Source of the DNA: Cryptosporangium aurantiacum
GTDB lineage: Bacteria > Actinomycetota > Actinomycetes > Mycobacteriales > Cryptosporangiaceae
DNA length: 64,000 nt
NCBI RefSeq assembly: GCF_900143005.1
Contig: NZ_FRCS01000022.1
Span: forward strand, 37,001-101,000
Reading direction: 5' to 3'
Shown: in pieces, positions 16,457 through 24,841 of the stretch
How the letters are laid out: each line of letters starts with the position of its first letter
Position numbering within the stretch: the first letter of the stretch is position 1
Program-made: the position numbers and the translations under genes
Notes under the pieces: generated by a model
Databases searched by the model: none
What the model was told of the DNA's origin: nothing
Seen by the model: only the letters and a program-made list of their open reading frames with translations

Positions 16457-18085
16457 GTGCAGCACCAGAGGAATGCCCTGGTCATCGACGGCCGGACGCT
16501 CCGGGTCGACGACGTGGTCGACGTCGCGTCCGGCGGCGCGGACGTCCGGCTCGCCGGCTCGGCCGCGGTCCGGATCGAGCAGTCGCGAGAGCTCAAGCAG
16601 ACGCTGATCGACAGCGGGCAGCCGATCTACGGCGTCACCACCGGATTCGGCGACAGCGTCACCCGGCAGATCAGCTCCGCGAAGACCGCGGAGCTGCAGC
16701 GGAACCTGGTGCGGTACCACCTGAACGGGACCGGGCCGATCGCCGCGGCGGACGTGGTGCGCGCGACGATGCTCATCCGAGCGAACTGCCTGGCGCGGGG
16801 CGCGTCCGGAATCCGCGTCGCGGTGATCGACGGCCTGCTGGCGCTGGTCAACCACGACGCGTTGCCGCTGATCCCGGAACGCGGCTCGGTCGGCGCGAGC
16901 GGTGACCTCGTTCCGCTCTGTTACGTCGCCTCGGCCGTGTTCGGGGAAGGGCGGGTGACGTACCGGAATGAGACACGTCCGGCGACCGACGTGTGGACCG
17001 AGATCGGCCTGCCGCCCGTCGTCCCCGAGGCGAAGGACGGGTTGGCGCTGATCAACGGGACGTCGTTCTCCGCCGCGTTCGCGGTGCTGGCGCTGGCCGA
17101 GGCGGAGCGGCTGGTCCGTCTCGCCGAGTTGTGCACGGCGATGGCGTCGGAGGCGTTGCTCGGCAACAGCGGGCACTTCGCGCCGTTCATCCACGCGCAG
17201 AAGCCGCACCCGGGCCAGCAGGCGAGCGCGGCGGCCGTGCGCGAGCTGCTCGCCGACTCCGGGCTCGCGCTCGACCACGGCCGGGTCGTCGGCCTCACCG
17301 ACCGGATCGGCGAGCGCGGCTACCTGAAGCAGGAGCGGTCGATTCAGGACCGGTACTCGGTGCGGTGTGCGCCGCACGTGATCGGCATGGTCCGCGACAC
17401 CGCGGCCTGGGTGCGGCAGTGGGTCGAGATCGAGATCAACTCCACCAACGACAACCCGCTGTTCGACGCCGGCGACGGCATCGTGCACAGCGGCGGCAAC
17501 TTTTACGGCGGCCATCTCGTCCAGGCGATGGACGCGCTGAAAGTCGGCGTCGCGAACCTCGCTGACCTGCTCGACCGCCAGCTCGAGCTGGTCGTCGACG
17601 AGAAGTTCAACAACGGGCTGACGCCGAACCTGGTGCCCCGGTTCGCCGCGGGTGACTGGCGCGCGGGCCTGCACCACGGTTTCAAGGGTATGCAGATCGC
17701 CTGCTCCGCGATCGCCGCCGAGGCGCTCAAGGGCACGATGCCCGCCAGCGTGTTCTCCCGGTCCACCGAGGCGCACAACCAGGACAAGGTCAGCATGGCG
17801 CCGATCGCCGGACGTGATGCCCGCGCTGTCGCCGCGCTGGTCGAGGAGGTCGTCGCGATCCACCTGCTCGCGATGTGCCAGGCGCTGGACCTGCGGGGTG
17901 TCGAGAACGCGGCGCCGCTCACCCGGGGCATCCACGCGCTGATCCGCTCTCGGGTGCCGGAGCTCACCGACGACCGCGCGATGGACGGCGACATCGCGGT
18001 CGTGCTCCACCTCGTGCGCAGCGGAGCGCTCGTCGCCGAACTCGACCGGCTGCGAGGCCGGGGCCAGGCGATTCCGGTCGGCTGA
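16457..18085 (+). CDS. MIO-type aromatic amino acid ammonia-lyase or aminomutase
   Basis: 542 residues. Ala147-Ser148-Gly149 in GSVGASGDLVPL cyclise to the electrophilic MIO group; Tyr58 (IYGVTTGFGD) is the catalytic base, and NSTNDNPLF plus HSGGNFYGG carry further active-site residues. The family deaminates His, Tyr or Phe to an arylacrylate, or shifts the amino group to the beta carbon. The specificity dipeptide in LQRNLVRYHLNG is Tyr87-His88, unlike the classical HAL (Ser-His), TAL (His-Leu) or PAL (Phe-Leu) pairs, so the substrate is open. AGGAGGA at 16447-16453 precedes the GTG. Linkage to ACP and ketosynthase argues for biosynthesis, not histidine breakdown, and no other hut genes are near. 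Confidence 0.9.
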   Translation: MQHQRNALVIDGRTLRVDDVVDVASGGADVRLAGSAAVRIEQSRELKQTLIDSGQPIYGVTTGFGDSVTRQISSAKTAELQRNLVRYHLNGTGPIAAADVVRATMLIRANCLARGASGIRVAVIDGLLALVNHDALPLIPERGSVGASGDLVPLCYVASAVFGEGRVTYRNETRPATDVWTEIGLPPVVPEAKDGLALINGTSFSAAFAVLALAEAERLVRLAELCTAMASEALLGNSGHFAPFIHAQKPHPGQQASAAAVRELLADSGLALDHGRVVGLTDRIGERGYLKQERSIQDRYSVRCAPHVIGMVRDTAAWVRQWVEIEINSTNDNPLFDAGDGIVHSGGNFYGGHLVQAMDALKVGVANLADLLDRQLELVVDEKFNNGLTPNLVPRFAAGDWRAGLHHGFKGMQIACSAIAAEALKGTMPASVFSRSTEAHNQDKVSMAPIAGRDARAVAALVEEVVAIHLLAMCQALDLRGVENAAPLTRGIHALIRSRVPELTDDRAMDGDIAVVLHLVRSGALVAELDRLRGRGQAIPVG

Positions 18086-18095
18086 AGGAGGACAC

Positions 18096-18344
18096 ATGGA
18101 GACGCAGAGCACATTCGACGCGTTCGTTGCGATTCTCGACGATGTGGCCGGCCTCGATCCGGCCTCGGTGCGGGCCGACGACGCCTTCGGTGACGACCTC
18201 GACGTCGACTCGCTCACGATGGTGGAGGTGCTGATGTCGGTCGAGGACCGGTTCGGAGTGACGGTTTCGGAGGACACCGTCCGGAGCCTTCACACGGTGG
18301 GGGACATGGTGGCGCACCTCGAGAAAGCGGTGCTTCCGTCGTGA
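18096..18344 (+). CDS. Acyl carrier protein
   Basis: 82-residue free-standing carrier protein with the phosphopantetheine attachment Ser39 in DDLDVDSLTMVEV, an acidic profile and three to four predicted helices. A 4'-phosphopantetheinyl transferase must come from elsewhere. It would tether the growing acyl chain for the ketosynthase (14037), SDRs and enoyl reductase (10303), and possibly hold the substrate of the halogenase. It is 10 bases after the MIO enzyme with AAGGAGG before the ATG, and its stop overlaps the esterase GTG (GTGA). Confidence 0.94.
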   Translation: METQSTFDAFVAILDDVAGLDPASVRADDAFGDDLDVDSLTMVEVLMSVEDRFGVTVSEDTVRSLHTVGDMVAHLEKAVLPS

Positions 18345-19696
18345 GCAGTCGGCCGCCGGGCGCCGCGATCGTCGCGGAGCCGCCGGCGGGGCCGGTACGC
18401 GGCCGGGTGCGGTCCGGTGTCGCGGTGTTCCGGGCCATCCCGTACGCCGCGCCGCCGACCGGGAACCTGCGGTTCCGCGCTCCGCAGCCGCCGAGCGTCT
18501 GGACGGACGTGCGCGACGCGACGCACCCCGGCCCGGCGGCGCCGCAGGGCGAGTCGATGCTCGTCGGGCTGCTCGGACCAGATCCCGCCCCGCAGAGCGA
18601 GGCCGGCTGCCTGACGCTGAACGTGTACCGCCCCGAGGGCGCGGCGAGCCTGCCGGTGCTGGTGTGGTTGCACGGCGGTGGCTTCCGCACCGGGCGCGCC
18701 GGTGGTCCGCGGCAGGACGCCCACGCGCTGGCCCGGCGCGGCCCGATGGTGGTCGTGACGCTGAACTACCGGCTGGGTCCGCTCGGGAGCCTCTACACCC
18801 CCGGCCTGGCCGGGGACGGCTCGGCCGAGGACCGGGGCGAGGCGAACGTCGCGCTGCTCGACCAGGCCGCGGCGTTGCGCTGGGTCGCGGCGAACATCGC
18901 GGCGTTCGGGGGCGACCCGGATCGGCTCACGGTGGGCGGCCACTCCGCCGGTGCGCTGTCGGCGGTGGCGCTCGCCTGTGCCCCGCCGAGCGGCGTCCGC
19001 ATTCGTCGTTTGATCCTGCAGAGCGCCCCGCTGGAGGACCTGGCTACGCCGGCCGAAGCGACGACGTACGCGAAAGCGTTCGTCGCCAGGCTCGGGATCG
19101 ACGGCGACGAGCTGGGCCGGCTCCGCGCGCTGCCGGCCGAGGCGCTGGTCGACGCGGCCGCGGCGCTGCCGGAGCGGTTCCGGACCGCGTCGCTGGTGGT
19201 GGCCGGCGCCGCCGGACTGCCGCATCCGCCGCACGACCCGGCCGCGCGGCTGCCGACCGGCCTGGAACTACTGGCCGGGACCGTCCGCGACGAAGCCGCC
19301 GCGTTCCTGCCGCCGGGAGCCCCGGCCGAACACCGTGCGGCGGTGACCGAGGGCCTGTTCACCGCGCCGCTGGACCAGCTGTGCGAGCGGATCGGCGCCG
19401 AGGGAGGGACGTCCTACCGGTACCGGTTCGACTGGTGCCCGCCGACCGTCCCCGGTGGATACCCCGCCGGTCATGGCGTGGACACGCCGTTCCTCCTCGG
19501 GGACGCGGCGGCCTGGTCGGCGGCGCCGATGCTCGCCGGTGTGCCGGCGGCGGACGTGGAGGCGCTCCGAGCGGCGATCGGCGACGCGGTAGCGCGGTTC
19601 GTCTGCGTCGGCCACCCGGGCGGCGGCTGGTGTCCGTGGACTCCCGGGGACGCAGCCGTCCACCGCGTCGACCTGACCGCCAGCCCGGTGGTGTGA
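18341..19696 (+). CDS. Type-B carboxylesterase
   Basis: 451-residue carboxylesterase of the cholinesterase/PnbA type, slightly short for the family. Features: FRAIPYAAPPTGNLRF near the N-terminus, oxyanion HGGGF, nucleophile Ser202 in GGHSAGAL (His replaces the usual Glu of GESAGG), acid Glu in TVRDEAAAF and base His in AGHGVDTPFLLG. No signal peptide is seen. Embedded after the ACP with GTGA overlap, it may release or trim the product as an ester hydrolase; this role is inference. Confidence 0.88.
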   Translation: MSSRPPGAAIVAEPPAGPVRGRVRSGVAVFRAIPYAAPPTGNLRFRAPQPPSVWTDVRDATHPGPAAPQGESMLVGLLGPDPAPQSEAGCLTLNVYRPEGAASLPVLVWLHGGGFRTGRAGGPRQDAHALARRGPMVVVTLNYRLGPLGSLYTPGLAGDGSAEDRGEANVALLDQAAALRWVAANIAAFGGDPDRLTVGGHSAGALSAVALACAPPSGVRIRRLILQSAPLEDLATPAEATTYAKAFVARLGIDGDELGRLRALPAEALVDAAAALPERFRTASLVVAGAAGLPHPPHDPAARLPTGLELLAGTVRDEAAAFLPPGAPAEHRAAVTEGLFTAPLDQLCERIGAEGGTSYRYRFDWCPPTVPGGYPAGHGVDTPFLLGDAAAWSAAPMLAGVPAADVEALRAAIGDAVARFVCVGHPGGGWCPWTPGDAAVHRVDLTASPVV

Positions 19697-20952
19697 GCGG
19701 CGTGCATCCCCCGGACACCAAGGTCCAGATCCTCCTGGCGGTCGGCGTCATCCTGGTCGTGGCCTGGCTGGTCGGCCGACTCGTCCGGACCGTCGGTCAG
19801 CCGCGTGTCCTCGGCGAGATCATCGCCGGTGTGGTGCTGGGCCCCAGCGTGCTGGGGCTGATGCTGCCCTCGGTCGCCGACTACCTGTTTCCCGCCCCGG
19901 TCGTCGCCGCCCTCGGCATCCTCGCCCAGGTCGGGCTCGTTCTGTTCATGTTCCTCGTCGGGCTGGAACTGGATCTCGCGCCGCTGCGCGGGCAAGGCTC
20001 CCGGCTCGCGGCGGTGAGCGGGGCGTCGATCGTGGTGCCGCTCGTGCTGGCGCTGGTGCTCGCCGTCGCGCTGTATCCGCACTACGGTGCCGACGCCGAC
20101 CGGCTCGCGTTCTGCCTGTTCTTCGGTGCGGCGATGGCGATCACCGCGTTCCCGGTGCTGGCCCGGCTCCTCCGTGAGTCCGGGCTCGCCGGCACTCGGG
20201 TGGGTGCGCTCAGCCTGATGTCGGCCGCGGTGAACGACGTCGCGGCCTGGTGCCTGGTGGCCGTCGTCATCGCGCTCGGGCGCAGCGACGGCCCGGCCGA
20301 GGTGCTCCGGAGCTTCGGGCTGGCCGCGGTCTATCTGGCCGTGATGCTCGCGGTGGTGCGTCCGCTGCTGGCCAGGCTGCCGAGCGTGCCGATCTGGCTC
20401 GTGCTGGTGGTTGCCGTGTTCAGCGCCTGGTTCGCCGATCAGGCGGGTGTCCACGTGATCTTCGGTGGGTTCCTGGCCGGCGTCGTGATGCCGCGACGAC
20501 CGGAATGGCGGCAAACCGTCCACGAACGGCTGGACGTCGTCGTCTCGCACCTGCTGCTGCCGGTGTTCTTCGTCGTCGTGGGCCTGTCCACCCACGTCGA
20601 CCAGCTCCGGACCGCCGCCGACTGGGCGGTCGTCGTGCTGGTCATCGCGGTCGCCACCGTGGGCAAGCTGGGCGGTTCGCTGGTCGCGGCACGGCTGGTC
20701 GGGGAGCGGTGGCCGGACGCCGCGCGGCTGGGCGTGCTGATGAACACCCGCGGGCTGACCGAGATCGTGGTGCTCGCGGTCGGCCTGCAACTCGGGCTGA
20801 TCACCAACACCGTCTTCACGATCATGGTGCTGATGGCACTGTGTACGACGCTGATGGCCGCGCCGCTGCTGCGGGCGATCGACCGGGCCTCCCCCCGTGA
20901 GCGGTCCGATCCGGCGGAGCCCCGCCCGCTCGATCCGGTGCACGCGAGCTGA
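19693..20952 (+). CDS. Cation:proton antiporter, CPA2/KefB-like
   Basis: Integral membrane antiporter, about 419 residues with roughly twelve hydrophobic segments. It shows family patterns GQPRVLGEIIAGVVLGPSVLG near the start, MAITAFPVLARLL in the ion-binding core and a late NTRGLTEIVVL. The soluble TrkA-N domain of Kef channels is absent. The start GTG at 19693 overlaps the esterase stop; a second GTG at 19702 is possible. It closes the cluster operon before a strong terminator. Similar proteins occur as ion homeostasis or export/self-protection genes in secondary-metabolite clusters; here the physiological role is unproven. Confidence 0.9.
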   Translation: MSGVHPPDTKVQILLAVGVILVVAWLVGRLVRTVGQPRVLGEIIAGVVLGPSVLGLMLPSVADYLFPAPVVAALGILAQVGLVLFMFLVGLELDLAPLRGQGSRLAAVSGASIVVPLVLALVLAVALYPHYGADADRLAFCLFFGAAMAITAFPVLARLLRESGLAGTRVGALSLMSAAVNDVAAWCLVAVVIALGRSDGPAEVLRSFGLAAVYLAVMLAVVRPLLARLPSVPIWLVLVVAVFSAWFADQAGVHVIFGGFLAGVVMPRRPEWRQTVHERLDVVVSHLLLPVFFVVVGLSTHVDQLRTAADWAVVVLVIAVATVGKLGGSLVAARLVGERWPDAARLGVLMNTRGLTEIVVLAVGLQLGLITNTVFTIMVLMALCTTLMAAPLLRAIDRASPRERSDPAEPRPLDPVHAS

Positions 20953-20954
20953 CC

Positions 20955-20993
20955 GGAAACCGGGCCGTAAGCCGCGCTTACCGCCCGGTTTCC
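20955..20993. terminator. Bidirectional hairpin terminator
   Basis: Between the convergent antiporter and molybdenum-hydroxylase genes. GGAAACCGGGC (20955-20965) pairs perfectly with GCCCGGTTTCC (20983-20993), and the stem continues with GTAAG/CTTAC after one mismatch around a five-base loop. There is no long U tract on either strand, as is common in actinomycetes. Confidence 0.85.
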
Positions 20994-20995
20994 CG

Positions 20996-23161
20996 TCACT
21001 CGGCGGGCGGCATCGCCTCGATCGCACGCACCACCGCCTCGCGGGTGAGCGGAAGATCGCGGACACGGACGCCGACCGCGGCGGCGACCGCGTTCGCGAT
21101 CGCCGCCGCCGTCGGGCCCTGGGCCGCCTCGCCCGCACCGACCGACGGTTCGTCGGGGCTCCCGACCAGCGTCACGTCCACCCTGGGCGTTTCGGAGAAC
21201 CGCAGGATCGGATAGTCGTCCCAGGTCACGCTCGTGATCCGGCGCCGGTCGAAGCGGACGCGTTCGGAGAGCGTCCAGCTGGTGGCCTGGGTCGCGCCAC
21301 CCTCGATCTGGTTCCGGACGCCGTCGGGGTTCACGACCCGGCCGACGTCGACCGCGATCCGCAGCGACCGCACCCGGACGTCGTCCACGGCCTCGACCTC
21401 GGCGAGCACGGCGCAGTACGCGCCACGGCCCTTGTACCGGGCGTATCCGAGGCCGCGGCCGACGCCCTCGGGCAGCGGGGCGCCCCAGCCCTCGGCGGCC
21501 GCCGCGAGCACCCGGCGGCCGCGGGGGTCGCTCAGGTGGTCCAACCGGAACGCCAGCGGGTCGGCGCCCGCCAGTGCGGCGGCCTCGTCCAGGAACGACT
21601 CGATCGCGTAGACGTTGAGGAACGCGCCCAGCGATCGCAGTGCCGAGCTCCGGATCGGCGTCCGCAGCAGGCGGTGCCCGACGATCCGGCGGAGCCCGAC
21701 GTCGTAGCCGGGCACCGCGTTGCGCAGCGACCCGTGACCGGCACGCGCAGGCGGGTCGACCGCCGCCGCCAGCGGCCCGGTGGTCGCCCCCGGCCCTGCG
21801 GTGGTGCCCGGCCCTGCGGTGGAGACGTGTTCGGTGGCGAGGAAGCCGGGGATGCCGGCGTAGCCGGGCCGGGCGGTGTGGCCCTGGCTGTAGACGTCGT
21901 ACGACCAGGACGTGAGTCGCCCGCTGGTGTTCAGCGTGGCAGCGACGTCCGCGGTCATCGCCGAACCGAACGGTGCCCAGGCCAGCTCGTCCGCCCGGCT
22001 CCACTGCACCGACACCGGCCGGCCGGGCACCGACCGCGCGAGCAGCACCGCGTCGAACGCGACGTCGTCGGCGCCGTTGTGGCCGTAACAACCGGCCCCC
22101 TCGACGTGCTCGACCGTCACCCGGGCGGGGTCGAGGCCCAGCGCGGCCGCGATCGCGTTCCGCAGTGGATGGACGCCCTGGGTGTGACTCCAGACGTGCA
22201 GCGTGCCGGACGTCCCCCACCGCGCCACCGCACAACTCGGGGCGATCGACGCGTGCGCGAGAAACGGACGGCTGTAGGTCGCCCGCAGCGACAGCGCGCC
22301 CCCCGGCCCCGGACGGCCCGCCCGCCGCGGTCCGGCGCCCGCCGACACGGTGCCCGCCGACACGGTGCCCGCCGACACGGTGCCCGCCGCCGCGGCGTCC
22401 AGCGGCTCGGCGTCCGACGGCTCGTCGTACAGGACTGTGACGTCGTGCGGGCCCGCGCGCAGGTATGCGTCCAGATCGTTCTCGTCGGGAAGCGTGTCGT
22501 GCTCGCGCCAGCGAGCCGACGCGCGGAGCCGTTCCGCGGCCCGCGCCACCGCGGCTTCGTCCGGCCCGACCACGCCGAGGAACGAGCCGTCCCGCACGAC
22601 ACCCGGCCCGGCCTCGGCCGACCGCAACTCCGCACCCGGCGACGGCGGCCGCACGACCCGGCCGAACAGTTGTCCCGGCAGCCGCAGGTCGTGCACGAAG
22701 CGAGAGCGACCCGCGACCTTGTCCGGTAGGTCGAGCCGGGGGACGTTCGTGCCGGTCAACGGCCCCGGCACCATCAGCGGCGCCGAGCGGTCGACCGGCA
22801 CCCGCAGATCGACCAGCGAAGCGAGCGCGGCGTAGGTCGTGTCGACACCCGGCCCGGTGATCCGTCCCTTCTCGACGTGCGTGCCACCGGCCGCGCGCAG
22901 GAACAGTTCCCGGGCGTTGGCCGCGGCCAGCCGCACCGCCGCTCCGGAGTCGGCGACCGACATGCTGCCCGCGGTGAACCCCTCGTCGGGGCCGTCGGTG
23001 GACGCCGGCCGCATCCGGACCTGCGCGAGGTCGACGCCCAGTTCGTCGGCGGCGAGCTGGGCCAGCGCGGTGACGATGCCCTGCCCGAGCTCGACCTTGC
23101 CGACCCGGACGTCGATCGCGCCGTCATCGTGCACGGTGATCCACTGCGCGACCTCACTCAT
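20996..23161 (-). CDS. Molybdenum hydroxylase large subunit (xanthine dehydrogenase/IorB family)
   Basis: 721-residue molybdopterin-cytosine-dinucleotide-binding subunit of a two-component hydroxylase similar in architecture to isoquinoline 1-oxidoreductase beta. It contains KVELGQGIVTALAQLAADELGV, HASIAPSCAVAR, VEGAGCYGHNGADD and the C-terminal catalytic Glu in VGAGEAAQGPTAAAIANAV. Such enzymes hydroxylate N-heterocycles or oxidise aldehydes with water as oxygen source. No Tat signal is visible. An in-frame run of four 15-base units (22335-22394, encoding TVSAG repeats) interrupts the middle. It overlaps the iron-sulfur subunit by 8 bases. Confidence 0.9.
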   Translation of the reverse strand: MSEVAQWITVHDDGAIDVRVGKVELGQGIVTALAQLAADELGVDLAQVRMRPASTDGPDEGFTAGSMSVADSGAAVRLAAANARELFLRAAGGTHVEKGRITGPGVDTTYAALASLVDLRVPVDRSAPLMVPGPLTGTNVPRLDLPDKVAGRSRFVHDLRLPGQLFGRVVRPPSPGAELRSAEAGPGVVRDGSFLGVVGPDEAAVARAAERLRASARWREHDTLPDENDLDAYLRAGPHDVTVLYDEPSDAEPLDAAAAGTVSAGTVSAGTVSAGAGPRRAGRPGPGGALSLRATYSRPFLAHASIAPSCAVARWGTSGTLHVWSHTQGVHPLRNAIAAALGLDPARVTVEHVEGAGCYGHNGADDVAFDAVLLARSVPGRPVSVQWSRADELAWAPFGSAMTADVAATLNTSGRLTSWSYDVYSQGHTARPGYAGIPGFLATEHVSTAGPGTTAGPGATTGPLAAAVDPPARAGHGSLRNAVPGYDVGLRRIVGHRLLRTPIRSSALRSLGAFLNVYAIESFLDEAAALAGADPLAFRLDHLSDPRGRRVLAAAAEGWGAPLPEGVGRGLGYARYKGRGAYCAVLAEVEAVDDVRVRSLRIAVDVGRVVNPDGVRNQIEGGATQATSWTLSERVRFDRRRITSVTWDDYPILRFSETPRVDVTLVGSPDEPSVGAGEAAQGPTAAAIANAVAAAVGVRVRDLPLTREAVVRAIEAMPPAE

Positions 23162-23615
23162 CGGCCGCCGCCACGATCGCCGCGACGATCCGGCGGTGGG
23201 CGCCGCAGCGGCAGAGGTTCCGGTCGAGCGCGTCGGCCACCGTCACCTCGTCGGGCGCCGGATCCCGGTCCAGCAGCGCAGCGGCGCTGACCAGGATGCC
23301 GGAGAGGCAGTAGCCGCACTGACCGGCCTGGGTGCGGAGGACGGCCCGTTGCACGGCGTGCAGCGAGGAGCCGTCGGCGAGCCCCTCGACGGTGGTGACT
23401 CGACGGGCGGCGGCCGACGAGATCGGGGTGTCGCACGACGGCACGACCGCGTCGTCGATCCGCACGAAACACGCCCCGCACAGGCCGACGCCGCAGCCGA
23501 ACCGGGTGCCCACCAGGCCCAGCGAGTTCCGCAGGACGTACAGCAGCGGCGTGTCCGGCTCAGTGGTGACCTGCCGCTCGACCCCGTTCACCGTCAGCGC
23601 GAACACCTCAGCCAT
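23154..23615 (-). CDS. Molybdenum hydroxylase [2Fe-2S] subunit (IorA-like)
   Basis: 153-residue electron-transfer subunit with two [2Fe-2S] clusters: plant-ferredoxin type Cys41, 46, 49, 61 (CGVGLCGAC plus SC) and the helical cluster Cys100, 103, 135, 137 (QCGYC, NLCRC). Length and cysteine spacing match small subunits of IorAB/CoxS-type enzymes. The FAD subunit found in three-component members is absent here, as in IorAB. It overlaps both the large subunit and the GntR gene by 8 bases, so the regulator and the enzyme are co-expressed. Confidence 0.95.
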   Translation of the reverse strand: MAEVFALTVNGVERQVTTEPDTPLLYVLRNSLGLVGTRFGCGVGLCGACFVRIDDAVVPSCDTPISSAAARRVTTVEGLADGSSLHAVQRAVLRTQAGQCGYCLSGILVSAAALLDRDPAPDEVTVADALDRNLCRCGAHRRIVAAIVAAADE

Positions 23616-24258
23616 CGAACACCTCGGGATGTTTCCCGAGCTCGACGCGCGTCCGGCGGATGTGCCCGCTCAGGTACCGCTCGGCGTCCACGGTGTCGCG
23701 GCGGTCGATCGCGTCGAGCAACAGCCGGTGCTCGGCGTTGATCACCCACCGGCGGCTCGGCCCGGACAGCCGCACGAACGCGCGCCGGTAGTGCTGGGTG
23801 GAGTTCCACAGCCGCGTCACCATGCCGGTGAGCTGGTCGAACGGGCAGCCCTGGTAGGTCAGCAGGTGGAACTCCCGGTCCAGCTCGATGAACCGGGAGA
23901 CGTCGGGGTCCGCCTCGATCGCGGTCTGGATCCCGTCCAGCCGGGCGAGGTCGTCGGACGAGAGGTGCGGGATGCTCTCCGCGATCGCCAGCGGCTCGAG
24001 GCGCTCCCGCATCCGGTAGAGGACGTCGACCTCGTGGGCATCGCGGCGCGGCACCCGGGCGCCCTTGTTGGTCTCGTGGTCGAGCAGTCCCTCGGCGGCC
24101 AGCATGCGCAGCGCCTCCCGGACCGGCAGGCGGCTCGCTCCCAGCCGCCGGGCGACGTCCTCCTGGCGGATGCGTTCACCGGGACCGATGTCGCCGCCGA
24201 GGATCGCGGCACGCAGATGGTCGGCAACGCGGTGACTAGTGGGTTCCACGAGCGTCAT
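23608..24258 (-). CDS. GntR-family regulator, FadR subfamily
   Basis: 216 residues: an N-terminal winged helix (VADHLRAAILGGDIGPGERI, then DVARRLGASRLPVREALRML) and an all-helical FCD effector domain with metal-site residues FIELDREFHLLTY and HRLLLDAIDRRD. It probably senses a substrate or intermediate of the local catabolic pathway. It sits between the VOC gene and the hydroxylase, all overlapping. Two TGGATCCA palindromes at the VOC/E1 divergent promoters are its likely targets. Confidence 0.93.
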   Translation of the reverse strand: MTLVEPTSHRVADHLRAAILGGDIGPGERIRQEDVARRLGASRLPVREALRMLAAEGLLDHETNKGARVPRRDAHEVDVLYRMRERLEPLAIAESIPHLSSDDLARLDGIQTAIEADPDVSRFIELDREFHLLTYQGCPFDQLTGMVTRLWNSTQHYRRAFVRLSGPSRRWVINAEHRLLLDAIDRRDTVDAERYLSGHIRRTRVELGKHPEVFDG

Positions 24259-24737
24259 GATCGGTCGAACGCCTTGCCGTGCGGGTACGAGACCAGCTCG
24301 AACTGCATGCCCCAGGGCGCGAGGAAGTAGACCCACCGCTGGCCCTCGTGCGGACCGCGGCTCGCGGTCGGCTCGCCGAGCACCCGGACCCGGCGCTCGC
24401 GGAGGTACGCGACCGCCGCGTCCAGATCGTCGACGTACAGCGCCACGTGGTGCCCGCCGACGTCGCTGTTTCTCGGCGGCTCCCGACGCTGATCGGGCGC
24501 GGTGTACGCGAACACCTCGAAGATCGCCTGCCCACCGCAGCGGAAGAACCGGTTCTCCGGGATCGTCGCGCGCGGATCCACGTTCAGGTGCTCGGCCATC
24601 CAGCCGTCGTCGGCGGCGAACGGACCGAGCGAGTACAGGTACTCGCAGCCGAGGACGTCGACCAGGAACGTCGTTGCCTCGTCCAGGTCGGGCACCGTGA
24701 ATCCGATGTGGTCCAGTCGCTGCAGTCCCGGCAACAT
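24255..24737 (-). CDS. VOC-family (glyoxalase/dioxygenase fold) protein
   Basis: 160-residue vicinal-oxygen-chelate protein with two beta-alpha-beta-beta-beta modules. Candidate metal ligands are His in LDHIGFTV, Glu in IFEVFAY, His in GGHHVALYV and Glu in QFELVSY, at the expected equivalent positions. Family members include lyases, epimerases and ring-cleaving dioxygenases, so the reaction is unresolved. It is the first gene of the minus-strand operon; its start codon overlaps one TGGATCCA palindrome. Confidence 0.85.
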   Translation of the reverse strand: MLPGLQRLDHIGFTVPDLDEATTFLVDVLGCEYLYSLGPFAADDGWMAEHLNVDPRATIPENRFFRCGGQAIFEVFAYTAPDQRREPPRNSDVGGHHVALYVDDLDAAVAYLRERRVRVLGEPTASRGPHEGQRWVYFLAPWGMQFELVSYPHGKAFDRS

Positions 24738-24797
24738 GGATCCAGGTTAGGCGCCTTTCGGCGCCTGCGACCGGTGATCGCCCGATGATGGATCCAT
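24736..24797. promoter_or_regulatory. Two TGGATCCA palindromes, candidate GntR operators
   Basis: TGGATCCA at 24737-24744 (over the VOC start) and the longer perfect palindrome ATGGATCCAT at 24788-24797, about 52 bases apart in the divergent promoter region. A 7-bp hairpin AGGCGCC-tttc-GGCGCCT (24749-24766) lies between. The TGGATCCA core resembles the VanR operator of FadR-type GntR proteins. Binding both sites would control both operons. Confidence 0.6.
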
Positions 24798-24841
24798 TCT
24801 TGTGGGACGCTGAGAGCCTCGCCACCGCCGGGGAGGACGCT

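Noticed and set aside
16457..18085. Ordinary histidine utilisation (hutH)
   Set aside because: No hutU, hutI or hutG genes nearby; the specificity pair differs and the gene is joined to an ACP and ketosynthase.
15302..18277. A 991-codon open frame antisense to the monooxygenase and MIO enzyme
   Set aside because: It follows the mirrored codon pattern of the real genes, has no recognisable domain, and is basic and His/Arg/Gln-rich as expected for a GC-bias artefact.
24785..24841. Earlier start for the E1 fusion (ATG 24785 or 24788)
   Set aside because: These codons lie in the ATGGATCCAT palindrome, while ATG 24842 has GGGAGGA at good spacing.
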